A stretch of 64,000 nt of DNA from Pseudomonas peradeniyensis (GTDB lineage Bacteria; Pseudomonadota; Gammaproteobacteria; Pseudomonadales; Pseudomonadaceae). Within the stretch, counting starts at the first letter, position 1, and the number at the start of each line of letters is the position of its first letter. Below the pieces are notes generated by a model. It was not told the DNA's origin and ran no database searches. It saw nothing but the letters and a program-made list of their open reading frames with translations. The position numbers and the translations under genes are program-made. Below are positions 8,265-16,066 of this stretch, piece after piece. The stretch is from the NCBI RefSeq assembly GCF_014268935.2, contig NZ_JABWRJ020000005.1:434001-498000 (forward strand), in the 5' to 3' direction.

Positions 8265-8618
8265 GTGAGAATCCAACCCTTGATGCTCGCCCTGGCCGTG
8301 CTTGGCCTGGCCGGCTGTGCCAACGACCCGGCACCCAATGAACAGCTGCGCCTGTCGGAACAGGCATTGGAGCAGGCCAAGGCGGTCGGTGCCAATGAGC
8401 AGGTGCCGGAGTTCAAGCTGGCCGAAGACAAGCTGGCCCGGGCCAAGAGCAACATGCTCGGCGAAAACCACCGCGATGCGCGCATGCGCGCCGAGCAGGC
8501 CGAGCTCGATGCGCGCCTGGCCGAGGCGCGGGTGCTGAACCAGAAGAGCGAGGAGCAGTTGCAGGCGATGCAGTCGCGGATCAAGCGCCTGCGCAAGCAA
8601 CTGGAGGTGCAGCCATGA
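8265..8618 (+). CDS. DUF4398 domain lipoprotein
   Basis: A 117-residue protein starting at GTG, with AGGAAG a few bases upstream. The signal sequence ends in the lipobox LAGC (Cys18), marking a lipid-anchored envelope protein. The rest is almost wholly charged helix with regular Ala/Glu/Arg/Gln spacing (EQALEQAKAVGANEQVPEF onward), typical of DUF4398 and predicted to be a coiled coil. It overlaps the next gene by four bases, and that protein has the same domain fused to OmpA, so the two probably act together at the outer membrane or periplasm. No enzymatic function is suggested. Confidence 0.85.
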   Translation: MRIQPLMLALAVLGLAGCANDPAPNEQLRLSEQALEQAKAVGANEQVPEFKLAEDKLARAKSNMLGENHRDARMRAEQAELDARLAEARVLNQKSEEQLQAMQSRIKRLRKQLEVQP

Positions 8619-9424
8619 AGCGTCTCAAGCCCATGGCGACCTTGGCCTTGCTGGCCTTGGTCGGTTTGCAGGGTTGTGCCAGCCAGCGCAGCGAGTCGGC
8701 GTTGGACGACGCCAGCGCCGCGTTCCAGAAGGTCAAGGACGATTCCGATGTACTGCGCAGCGCGCCTCGCGATGTGATCCGCGCCGGCGAGTCGTTGGCA
8801 CGCGCGGAGCGCCTGGCGGGCTATGTCGGCACCGGCAGCGATGTTCGTCACTACGCCTACCTGAGCCAGCGCTACAGCGAGATTGCCAGCGAGCACGCCA
8901 AGCTGGCATTGAACCAGGAGCGTCTGGCCAAGCTCGACCTGGAGCGCCAGCGTCTGCAGCTGGCGTTGCGCGAGGCCAAGTTGGCCAGCGTCCAGCAGCA
9001 GGGCAAGTTCGTCGAGGCGCAGATTGTCGCGTTGGCGTCGGAGCAAACCGACCGTGGCCTGGTGATGACCCTGGGTGACGTGCTGTTCGATACCGGGCAG
9101 GCCGACTTGAAGAATTCGGCCAGCCGTACGGTATTGAAGCTGGTGCAGTTCCTTCAGCTCAACCCGCGGCGAGTGGTGCGGATCGAGGGATATACCGATA
9201 GCACCGGTGCGGCGGAAGAGAACCTGAAGCTGTCCCGTGATCGTGCGCAGTCGGTGGCCGATATGCTGGTTGATCTGGGGGTGGATGAGAAGCGGATCCA
9301 GGTCGAGGGTTATGGTGACCAGTATCCGGTTGAGGCGAATGCTTCGGAGCGGGGCAGGGCGCAGAATCGTCGGGTTGAGATCGTCTTCTCCGATGACAAG
9401 GGTAAACTCGCGCCAGCGCGTTGA
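8615..9424 (+). CDS. DUF4398 and OmpA-domain lipoprotein
   Basis: A 269-residue lipoprotein with lipobox LQGC (Cys21). Residues about 25-125 form a DUF4398 helical region. Residues about 145-262 form an OmpA C-terminal peptidoglycan-binding domain, shown by VLFDTGQADLKNSA, RIEGYTDSTGAAEENLKLS and the closing NRRVEIVFSD. It likely anchors the outer membrane to peptidoglycan. It overlaps the smaller DUF4398 lipoprotein by four bases and is cotranscribed with it and probably with the solute-binding protein upstream. Confidence 0.93.
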   Translation: MKRLKPMATLALLALVGLQGCASQRSESALDDASAAFQKVKDDSDVLRSAPRDVIRAGESLARAERLAGYVGTGSDVRHYAYLSQRYSEIASEHAKLALNQERLAKLDLERQRLQLALREAKLASVQQQGKFVEAQIVALASEQTDRGLVMTLGDVLFDTGQADLKNSASRTVLKLVQFLQLNPRRVVRIEGYTDSTGAAEENLKLSRDRAQSVADMLVDLGVDEKRIQVEGYGDQYPVEANASERGRAQNRRVEIVFSDDKGKLAPAR

Positions 9425-9443
9425 ATTCTGTTTTTATTTCGAG

Positions 9444-9492
9444 CAAGCCCGCTCCTGCAAGAAGTTATACATAACTTGTAGAAGCGGGCTTG
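9444..9492. repeat. REP-like inverted repeat, possible terminator
   Basis: CAAGCCCGCT (9444-9453) pairs with AGCGGGCTTG (9483-9492), and the inner AAGTTAT/ATAACTT (9462-9477) extends the cruciform. The outer arm matches the P. putida REP core. It lies 20 bases after the OmpA-domain gene and may serve as its transcript end. Confidence 0.75.
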
Positions 9493-9552
9493 CACGCGAT
9501 AGGGTTCATCTAGTCAATTCATAGTCAGCCGGCTAACTACCACTTCGCATTT

Positions 9553-9600
9553 CTTGATCTTGATCTTGATCTTGATCTTGATCTTGCTGTTGCTGTTGCT
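9553..9600. repeat. CTTGAT hexanucleotide microsatellite, left flank of the fold-back element
   Basis: Five perfect CTTGAT units (9553-9582) run into CTTG and then TTGCTG-type triplet repeats to 9600. On the opposite strand the last part reads CAACAG, which echoes the CAACGG tract on the other side of the element (10303-10362). The two tracts are therefore roughly mirror-related. Confidence 0.9.
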
Positions 9601-9618
9601 TCTAAGTGCGCAATAGTT

Positions 9619-10255
9619 CAGGCGCCGCCAATTGCGACTTCAGGAGGCCGAGCGGAGTTCTTGCGGAGGGAGGTGACGGGCATGGATGCCCGTCAAGCGC
9701 TGCGCCCCAGGATGGGGCGTTCAGCGCGGTCCTCCCGGGAGCGAGAACGGAGCGAGGGAACCCCGGAGCGAAGCGTAGGGGCCGGATGAATGGAGCGAGG
9801 ATTTTTTGGTTCCTTTTTGATCCTTCAAAAAGGAACCCGCCGTAAGGGCGGAAAGGTGACTTTGCGTCACCATCGCAAATGAATGCGCATATAACTTTCA
9901 AAACACACTCTCAAAGTCAAAATTAAAGTCAAATGCGATCGGCGTGGGTTTTCACAGTTGTAAGCGCATTCATTAGCTATACTGACGCATAGTCACCTTT
10001 TCGCCCTTACGGCGAGTCACTTTTTGTCAAACGCCCGGAGCGCCGGCCGGACAAAAGTAACCAAAAAACGCTGCGCTCCATTCATCCGGCCCTACGCTTC
10101 GCTCCGGGTCCCCTCACTCCGGCCTTGCTCCCAGGAGGACCGCGCTGCAGGGCCCATCCTGGGCCCCAGCGCTTGACGGGCATCCATGCCCGTCACCTCC
10201 CTCCGCAAGGCCTGCGTTCGGCCTCCTGAAGTCGCGAAAGTACGGGCGGCGCCTG
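9619..10255. repeat. 637-bp fold-back element: two ~300-bp inverted arms with nested hairpins
   Basis: The left arm (9619-9908) and right arm (about 9944-10255) are inverted copies separated by only about 35 A/T-rich bases. Outer ends are CAGGCGCCGCC (9619-9629) and its complement (10245-10255). An inner matched block is AATGAATGCGC (9878-9888) and its complement (9964-9974). Each arm carries the same three hairpins: GACGGGCAT-GG-ATGCCCGTC (9675-9694; mirror 10175-10194), a GC hairpin (9697-9727; 10142-10172), and a stem of 12-13 bp (9808-9837; 10016-10061). No open frame in it looks protein-like. It resembles structured intergenic repeats of Pseudomonas, but I cannot name the family. Confidence 0.88.
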
Positions 10256-10300
10256 GGCTGGCGCAGCTGTCGCTAGCTGGGTGTGGCGCTAGACTCTCGA

Positions 10301-10363
<63 letters not shown>

Positions 10364-10555
10364 ACAACAAACGACATCGCCATTCTGTGCGTTCGTCGGC
10401 GCGCCGACTCAAACATTAATCGTTGCTCTGTCACGCAACTGTATTGTTGACTATCCTGCGATCTGTCCCAGTACACTTCGCAACTGTTACGGTATTCTGC
10501 CTCGGCAGTGAGTCGCACAAGAACAACGATCCCGTCCGCGCTTCGAGAACACGCC

Positions 10556-11998
10556 ATGACCAACCTGCTGCTGTACCAGCGTATTGCCCAGCAACTGGCC
10601 GATGACATCCGCCGGGGTGTCTACCAGCCAGGCGAACGGGTGCCGTCGGTGCGCAAGATGAGCGCCCAGCTCAATGTCAGCCACGCCACCGTGCTGCAGG
10701 CCTATGCCAATCTCGAGGACCAGGGCCTGATCCGCGCCCGGCCGCAGTCGGGCTACTATGTCCACCAGACCCCGGCACTGACGGCGCAGACCCCGGATAT
10801 CGCCCGGGTTGAACGCCCCGGCCTGGTCACCCGGGCCAGCATCATCCAGCAGGTACTGGTCGAGGCACGACGCGATGGCGTCTTTCCCTTCGGCGCGGCG
10901 GTGCCCCATGTCGACTACCTGCCCGTGCGCGCCCTGCACCAGCAACTGGCCAAGGTGACGCGCTTCCATAGCCCGCGTGCCTTCAGCTACATGTTCAGCC
11001 CCGGCTTCGAGCCGTTGCGTCGGCAGATCGCCATCCGCATGCGCGATGCCGGCGTGCTGGTCGATCCCCGCGAAGTGGTGGTGACCCATGGTTGTGTCGA
11101 TGCCCTGCAGATGGCGCTGCGGGTCCTCACCCGGCCGGGCGACCTGATCGCCGCCGAGTCGCCTACCTACTATGGGCTGCTGCAACTGGCCGACCTGCTC
11201 GGGCTCAAGGTCATCGAGATCCCCAGTGACCCCTCCACCGGCATCAGCCTTGAGGCCCTGCAGCTGGCCGCCAACCAGTGGTCGATCAAGGCCCTGGTGC
11301 TGACGGCGCGACTGAGTAATCCGCTGGGCGGCACCATTCCCGAGGAGCGACAGAAACAGTTGCTGCGCCTGGCCTCGGATTTCGACATCCAGATCGTCGA
11401 GGACGATATCTACGGCGAGCTGATGTTCGAGCAAGGGCGCACCAAGTCGCTCAAGGCGTTCGATCGGCTGGATCGGGTGATCTACTGCTCGAGCTTCTCC
11501 AAGACCTTGTCGCCGGGGGTGCGGGTTGGCTGGATGATCGCCGGGCGCTACCAGGACGAGATCCAGCGCCTGCAGACCTTCACCACCCACTCGGCGTGCA
11601 GCGTCACGCAGATGGCGGTGGCCGCCTACCTGGAGAATGGTGGCTACGATCGGCATTTGCGCTTCATCCGACAGGAGTACCGCAAGAACCTCAGCGCTTA
11701 CCAGCTGGCGGTGCAACAGCACTTCCCGGAAGGCACGCAGATGACCCGACCCACCGGTGGCTTCATTCTCTGGGTCAGTCTGCCGGGGCGGGTCAATACC
11801 CAGGAACTGCATGTGCGGGCGCTGGAGCAGGGCATCAGCATCGCCCCCGGGCTGATCTTCAGCAATACCGAGCAGTTCAACCACTGTATCCGGCTTAATT
11901 GCGGCATTCCCTGGAACCGCGAGGCCGAGCGTGCGGTGATGACGCTGGGGCTGCTGGCCCAGCAATTGTGCCGGGAATCGAACGGCATGCTGTTGTAG
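10556..11998 (+). CDS. MocR-type regulator: GntR HTH fused to aminotransferase-like domain
   Basis: I start at ATG 10556 (480 residues) because conserved sequence begins at MTNLLLYQRIAQQLADDI; the longer frame adds 16 residues with no family character. Residues 1-75 form a GntR winged helix (ERVPSVRKMSAQLNVSHATV). Residues about 110-475 form a fold-type I aminotransferase domain, with the PLP lysine K316 in SSFSKTLSPGVRVGW. MocR proteins sense PLP or amino-acid-derived ligands and usually control a nearby vitamin B6 or amine-metabolism gene. No such gene is adjacent, so the target is unknown. The 3' neighbour is a small unrelated exported protein. Confidence 0.92.
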   Translation: MTNLLLYQRIAQQLADDIRRGVYQPGERVPSVRKMSAQLNVSHATVLQAYANLEDQGLIRARPQSGYYVHQTPALTAQTPDIARVERPGLVTRASIIQQVLVEARRDGVFPFGAAVPHVDYLPVRALHQQLAKVTRFHSPRAFSYMFSPGFEPLRRQIAIRMRDAGVLVDPREVVVTHGCVDALQMALRVLTRPGDLIAAESPTYYGLLQLADLLGLKVIEIPSDPSTGISLEALQLAANQWSIKALVLTARLSNPLGGTIPEERQKQLLRLASDFDIQIVEDDIYGELMFEQGRTKSLKAFDRLDRVIYCSSFSKTLSPGVRVGWMIAGRYQDEIQRLQTFTTHSACSVTQMAVAAYLENGGYDRHLRFIRQEYRKNLSAYQLAVQQHFPEGTQMTRPTGGFILWVSLPGRVNTQELHVRALEQGISIAPGLIFSNTEQFNHCIRLNCGIPWNREAERAVMTLGLLAQQLCRESNGMLL

Positions 11999-12060
11999 GC
12001 TTGTCAGACGAGTCGGGAACAGGGAGCATACGCGCTTTACGGCTTGCGCTTCTGGTACCC

Positions 12061-12537
12061 ATGAACCTGCTTCGTCCTCTCGTCATTGCCCTGTGTTTCG
12101 CCTTGCCCTGGTTGTCGGCCGGTGCGGTGCAGGCTGCCGAACCGGCGGCCAAGGCGCAGGGTGTACACAAGTCGGTGAACAAGGCATCCACCAAGGCCCC
12201 TGCCAAACCGCAGGCCAAGCCGGTAACCAAGGCGAAGCCCAAACCCAAACCGAAGGCCAGGGCTGTCAGCAAGGCCGTCGCCAAGCCGCTGCCCCAGCCG
12301 AAGATCGACCTGAGCCTGCCCAAGGACATGGTCAAGCATCTCGAGCCGGATCTTGGCGGCGGGCCGGTGGTGCGCAAGCCGCTGTTGCCCTCGATGTTCC
12401 CCACCAAGCCTGAATCCGACAGCAGTCCGTTCCAGCTCAACGGCCGGCTGATCAGCAACGAAATGCAGTTGCAGTTGCGCAACGACAGTCGGCGGGATGT
12501 GGAAGGCGCGGCCATCGAATTCGAATTCCGCAACTGA
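12061..12537 (+). CDS. Exported Lys/Ala/Pro-rich protein of unknown function
   Basis: A 158-residue protein from ATG 12061. The signal peptide (MNLLRPLVIALCFALPWL, cleavage near AVQAA at about residue 24) is followed by a low-complexity region, about 30-80, made of KxxxKAxAKP-like repeats similar to histone-H1 tails. A short folded tail (about 85-158) holds KIDLSLPKDMVKHLEPD and NGRLISNEMQLQLRNDS. The basic repeat could bind an anionic envelope polymer, but that is only a guess. A longer frame from 11899 overlaps the regulator and lacks a signal peptide at its start, so it is less likely. Confidence 0.7.
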   Translation: MNLLRPLVIALCFALPWLSAGAVQAAEPAAKAQGVHKSVNKASTKAPAKPQAKPVTKAKPKPKPKARAVSKAVAKPLPQPKIDLSLPKDMVKHLEPDLGGGPVVRKPLLPSMFPTKPESDSSPFQLNGRLISNEMQLQLRNDSRRDVEGAAIEFEFRN

Positions 12538-12644
12538 CTGCCGGGTCACGGGTGATTTCATCCGTCCGGCAATTTCAAACATATGTTTGAGCGGTTAGTA
12601 TCCAGGGACGTTCGTCCCGTTTTGCTCCTGGGAGTCCTGTTGTC

Positions 12645-12899
12645 ATGAAATGCCGCGAGGGCTGTGGTGCCTGCTGCATCGCCCCGTCCATCAGTTCACC
12701 GATCCCCGGTATGCCGCAGGGCAAGCCGGCCGGCGAACGCTGCCTGCACCTGAATGTCGAAAACCTCTGTGCGCTGTTCGGCAAGCCTGAGCGGCCGCAG
12801 GTGTGTGGCGGCTTCAAGGCGGAAGCGGACATCTGTGGCAACGATCGTGACGAGGCCATCCGCATCATCGGGTGGCTGGAGCAGATGACGGCGGCGTGA
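12645..12899 (+). CDS. YkgJ-family cysteine-cluster protein
   Basis: An 84-residue protein with an N-terminal CREGCGACC cluster and further cysteines at GERCLH, ENLCALF, PQVCGGF and ADICGND, the spacing of the YkgJ/CxxCxxCC zinc- or iron-binding family. Its molecular role is not established. It is short for the family but looks complete, ending before a separately started START-domain gene 30 bases away. ATG 12645 is the only sensible start. Confidence 0.85.
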   Translation: MKCREGCGACCIAPSISSPIPGMPQGKPAGERCLHLNVENLCALFGKPERPQVCGGFKAEADICGNDRDEAIRIIGWLEQMTAA

Positions 12900-12929
12900 C
12901 AGGTTGGATCTTCGACAACAAGGAACAAG

Positions 12930-13535
12930 ATGATGAGATCGATCAAAGGTATTGCACTGCTGTGTGGCATGGGCGTCCTGCTGGCACCGACGGCCTGGGC
13001 CGAGAACTGGCAGGTGGCCAAGGACGAGGAGGGGATCAAGGTTTCCCTCAGCGAAGTGGCTGGCTCGAAGTACAAGGCCTATCGCGGCGTGACCGTGATC
13101 AAGGCGCCGCTGGCCAAGGTCAAGGCGCTGCAGGAAGACGTGGCGGGGGCCTGTGCCTGGATCCACGAGTGCAAGTCGCAGAAGCTGCTCAAGAGCGAAG
13201 GTGACCAGAGCTGGACCTACACCCAGTTCAACACGCCCTGGCCGGTGACCCCGCGGGATTCGATCCTGCATGTGACCACGGTCCAGGAGGCTGATGGCAG
13301 TCTGACCCGCAAGCTTCAGGAAGAGCCGAAGTATCTGCCGGAGGAAAAGGGCTTTGTGCGTGTCGCCCAGGTGGAAGGCTTCTGGAAGCTGGTGCCCAAA
13401 GGTGACAGCACCGAGGTGACCTACCAGGTGCACACCGAGCCGGGCGGCAGCGTGCCGTCGTGGCTGGCCAACAAGTTCGTAGTCGATGCGCCGTTCAATA
13501 CCCTCAAGGGGCTGAAGGAGCGCGCCGAGAAATAG
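12930..13535 (+). CDS. Exported START-domain protein
   Basis: A 201-residue protein with a signal peptide (about 1-24, ending AWA) and a START/polyketide-cyclase-like lipid-binding fold: WQVAKDEEGIKVSLSEV, the strand YKAYRGVTVIKAPLAKV, a GACAWIHECKSQKLL helix, and a late helix AKL-like region VVDAPFNTLKGLKERAE. Such periplasmic proteins are thought to carry or sense hydrophobic ligands; the ligand is unknown. The ATG has AAGGAAC upstream. It is followed by a perfect 25-bp inverted repeat and the gltA terminator on the other strand. Confidence 0.85.
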   Translation: MMRSIKGIALLCGMGVLLAPTAWAENWQVAKDEEGIKVSLSEVAGSKYKAYRGVTVIKAPLAKVKALQEDVAGACAWIHECKSQKLLKSEGDQSWTYTQFNTPWPVTPRDSILHVTTVQEADGSLTRKLQEEPKYLPEEKGFVRVAQVEGFWKLVPKGDSTEVTYQVHTEPGGSVPSWLANKFVVDAPFNTLKGLKERAEK

Positions 13536-13542
13536 TGTTTGG

Positions 13543-13604
13543 CCTATCGCGGGGCAAGCCCGCTCCCGCGGTACTCCGTGGGAGCGGGCTTGCCCCGCGA
13601 TAGG
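13543..13604. repeat. P. putida REP pair, perfect 25-bp inverted repeat
   Basis: Arms at 13543-13567 and 13580-13604 are perfect complements and contain the core GCGGGGCAAGCCCGCTCCC. The pair lies between two converging genes, the usual REP position, and may end the transcript of the START-domain gene. Confidence 0.95.
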
Positions 13605-13630
13605 GTCGCTACCGGCACTACAGAAACAAG

Positions 13631-13654
13631 AAAGGCTGCCCGAGGGCAGCCTTT
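13631..13654. terminator. Terminator of gltA (both strands possible)
   Basis: AAAGGCTGCC (13631-13640), loop CGAG, GGCAGCCTTT (13645-13654). It lies 19 bases beyond the gltA stop; on the minus strand the stem is followed by TTTCTTGTTT. Confidence 0.88.
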
Positions 13655-13672
13655 TGCGTTCAGCCAACAGGC

Positions 13673-14962
13673 TTACTTGCGGTCCTTCAGGTCAACGATG
13701 TCACGCTGCTCGTAACCGGTGTACAGCTGACGCGGACGGCCAATCTTGTATGGGCTGGAGAGCATTTCCTTCCAGTGCGAGATCCAGCCGACGGTCCGCG
13801 CCAGGGCGAAGATCACGGTGAACATGCTGGTCGGAATACCGATGGCCTTGAGGATGATGCCCGAGTAGAAGTCGACGTTCGGGTACAGCGAGCGCTCGAC
13901 GAAGTACGGATCAGTCAGGGCGATCTCTTCCAGGCGCATGGCCAGTTCGAGTTGCGGATCGTTCTTGATGCCGAGTTCGCTGAGGACTTCGTCGCAGGTC
14001 TGCTTCATCACGGTGGCGCGTGGGTCGCGGTTCTTGTACACGCGATGACCGAAGCCCATGAGCTTGAACGGATCGTTCTTGTCCTTGGCCTTGGCGATGA
14101 ACTTGTCGATGTTCGAGACATCGCCGATTTCATCGAGCATGGTCAGTACGGCTTCGTTCGCGCCGCCGTGGGCCGGGCCCCACAGCGCGGCGATGCCGGC
14201 GGCGATACAGGCGAACGGGTTGGCGCCCGAGGAGCCCGCCAGGCGCACGGTGGAGGTGGAGGCGTTCTGCTCGTGGTCGGCGTGGAGGATGAAGATCCGG
14301 TCCATCGCCTTGGCCAGCACCGGGCTGATCGGTTTGATCTCGCACGGAGTGTTGAACATCATGTGCAGGAAGTTTTCCGCGTACGACAGGTCGTTGCGCG
14401 GGTACATCATGGGCTGGCCCATGGAGTACTTGTAGACCATCGCGGCCAGGGTCGGCATCTTGGCGACCAGGCGAACCGCGGAGATTTCGCGGTGCTGCGG
14501 GTTATTGATGTCCAGCGAGTCGTGATAGAACGCCGACAGTGCGCCGACCACGCCGCACATCACCGCCATCGGGTGAGCGTCGCGACGGAAACCGTTGAAG
14601 AACGACTTCAACTGCTCGTGAACCATGGTGTGGTTCTTCACGGTGCTGACGAACTGGGCCTTCTGCTCGGCATTCGGCAGTTCGCCGTTGAGCAGCAGGT
14701 AGCAGGTCTCGAGGTAGTCCGACTGTTCGGCGAGCTGTTCGATCGGGTAGCCGCGGTGCAGCAGGATGCCCTTGTCGCCGTCGATGTAGGTGATCTTCGA
14801 CTCGCACGAGGCGGTCGCCATGAAGCCGGGGTCGAAGGTGAAGTGGCCGGATGCCCCCAACCCGCGGACGTCGATAACATCGGGACCAACGGTGCCGGTT
14901 AAAATGGGCAGCTCGACGGGGGCAGCGCCCTCGATGATCAACTGCGCTTTTTTGTCAGCCAT
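13673..14962 (-). CDS. gltA: Citrate synthase, type II
   Basis: A 429-residue enzyme that condenses acetyl-CoA and oxaloacetate to citrate, the entry step of the TCA cycle. It matches the hexameric, NADH-sensitive proteobacterial type in length. The catalytic residues are visible: His265 in WGPAHGGAN, His306 in FGHRVYKNRDPRA and Asp364 in PNVDFYSG. The start ATG has AGGAGG just upstream. It is transcribed away from sdhC from its own sigma70 promoter and ends at a hairpin terminator, so it is monocistronic. Confidence 0.98.
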   Translation of the reverse strand: MADKKAQLIIEGAAPVELPILTGTVGPDVIDVRGLGASGHFTFDPGFMATASCESKITYIDGDKGILLHRGYPIEQLAEQSDYLETCYLLLNGELPNAEQKAQFVSTVKNHTMVHEQLKSFFNGFRRDAHPMAVMCGVVGALSAFYHDSLDINNPQHREISAVRLVAKMPTLAAMVYKYSMGQPMMYPRNDLSYAENFLHMMFNTPCEIKPISPVLAKAMDRIFILHADHEQNASTSTVRLAGSSGANPFACIAAGIAALWGPAHGGANEAVLTMLDEIGDVSNIDKFIAKAKDKNDPFKLMGFGHRVYKNRDPRATVMKQTCDEVLSELGIKNDPQLELAMRLEEIALTDPYFVERSLYPNVDFYSGIILKAIGIPTSMFTVIFALARTVGWISHWKEMLSSPYKIGRPRQLYTGYEQRDIVDLKDRK

Positions 14963-15020
14963 GTGGCCTCCTATTAATGCTTGAAATCATCAGACAGACC
15001 CCCCACGCAGGGCCCGCACC

Positions 15021-15048
15021 ACTATAGAGGGATAAATTCGAATGTCAA
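15021..15048 (-). promoter_or_regulatory. Sigma70 promoter of gltA
   Basis: On the minus strand a perfect -35 TTGACA (complement of 15043-15048) and a -10 TATAGT (complement of 15021-15026) are 16 bases apart, about 60 bases upstream of the gltA start. Confidence 0.85.
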
Positions 15049-15162
15049 TTTGCCTAAAGGCTGGTTGAAACGCCCCCTGAAGCCTGGTTTTTCACGAAAT
15101 TCTCGCCCGTTTACGCCTTTTGTTCACTAAAGGCAATGCGCTATTTGGGCGAGCCCCTCACG

Positions 15163-15191
15163 TTGTCATAAGCAGCCTAACTGTCTATACT
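15163..15191 (+). promoter_or_regulatory. Sigma70 promoter of the sdh-suc operon
   Basis: The -35 TTGTCA (15163-15168) and -10 TATACT (15186-15191) have a 17-base spacer, leaving a leader of about 115 bases before sdhC. The 352-bp gltA-sdhC region holds the two divergent promoters; the rest shows no gene or clear operator. Confidence 0.82.
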
Positions 15192-15314
15192 CGGCAGCCG
15201 ACTCCCAGGGGCTTTCAAGCCCGCCCTGCTGGGTGTCGTCGCTCTCCTGGGTGGTGGGTACCTGACCAGTACACTTACCAACAACTTTGCCCTGTTAGCT
15301 AGGGGCTCTTCAGT

Positions 15315-15701
15315 GTGAAAAAAGCCGTGAAAAGCCAACGACCTGTAAACCTAGACCTAAGGACCATCAAACTCCCGATCACCGCGTACACGTCCATTCT
15401 TCACCGTATCTCCGGCGTCATCCTGTTCCTCGGCCTTGCCATCATGCTGTACGCATTGAGCAAGTCGCTGGGTGGCGAGGAAGGCTTTGCCGAGGTGAAG
15501 GCGTGTCTGACCAGTCCGCTGGCCAAACTGGTGACCTGGGGCCTGCTGTCCGGCCTGCTGTATCACCTCGTGGCAGGTGTGCGCCACCTGATCATGGACA
15601 TGGGCATCGGTGAGACGCTGGAAGGCGGCAAGCTGGGCTCGAAAATCGTGATCGTCATCTCCGTGGTGCTGATCGTTCTGGCAGGAGTTTGGGTATGGTA
15701 A
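15315..15701 (+). CDS. sdhC: Succinate dehydrogenase cytochrome b556 subunit
   Basis: A 128-residue inner-membrane anchor starting at GTG 15315 (KKAVKSQRPVNLDLRTIKL). Three hydrophobic helices are seen. The quinone-site region SILHRISGVILF and the heme-ligand helix GLLYHLVAGVRHLIMD are conserved. With SdhD it holds heme b and the quinone site of complex II. The end overlaps sdhD by seven bases, so the two are probably translationally coupled. A TAGGGG-type ribosome site precedes the GTG. Confidence 0.97.
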   Translation: MKKAVKSQRPVNLDLRTIKLPITAYTSILHRISGVILFLGLAIMLYALSKSLGGEEGFAEVKACLTSPLAKLVTWGLLSGLLYHLVAGVRHLIMDMGIGETLEGGKLGSKIVIVISVVLIVLAGVWVW

Positions 15702-16063
15702 CTAACGTCACGAACCTGTCGCGTTCGGGCCTCTACGACTGGATGGCGCAGCGCGTCTCGGCGGTCGTTCTCGCGGCTTACTTCATCTTCCTGATCGGCT
15801 ACCTCGCTGCCCACCCGGGTATCGACTACGCCCAGTGGCACGCTCTGTTCTCCAACAACGCGATGCGCATCTTCAGTCTGCTGGCCCTCGTTGCCCTGGG
15901 CGCTCACGCCTGGGTTGGCATGTGGACCATTGCCACCGACTACCTGACGCCGATGTCCTTCGGCAAGTCGGCGACTGCGATTCGTTTCCTGTTCCAGGCG
16001 GTATGCGGTGTAGCGATGTTCGCTTACTTCGTCTGGGGTGTGCAGATTCTCTGGGGTATCTGA
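15695..16063 (+). CDS. sdhD: Succinate dehydrogenase membrane anchor subunit
   Basis: A 122-residue protein with three membrane helices (about 18-40, 55-76 and 95-118). It is recognised by NLSRSGLYDWMAQRVSAVV and ALVALGAHAWVGMWTIATDY, the second heme/quinone helix. I use ATG 15695; an upstream in-frame codon two residues earlier is less likely. It partners SdhC as the membrane anchor of complex II and is followed three bases later by sdhA. Confidence 0.96.
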   Translation: MVTNVTNLSRSGLYDWMAQRVSAVVLAAYFIFLIGYLAAHPGIDYAQWHALFSNNAMRIFSLLALVALGAHAWVGMWTIATDYLTPMSFGKSATAIRFLFQAVCGVAMFAYFVWGVQILWGI

Positions 16064-16066
16064 TTC

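Noticed and set aside
9602..9901. Short frames in both arms of the fold-back element
   Set aside because: They mirror each other only because the DNA is an inverted repeat; hairpins fill the sequence and no protein family is recognisable.
9619..10255. Fold-back element read as an insertion sequence or MITE with target-site duplication
   Set aside because: No transposase frame and no clear direct repeat at the outer ends could be found; its edges are microsatellites instead.
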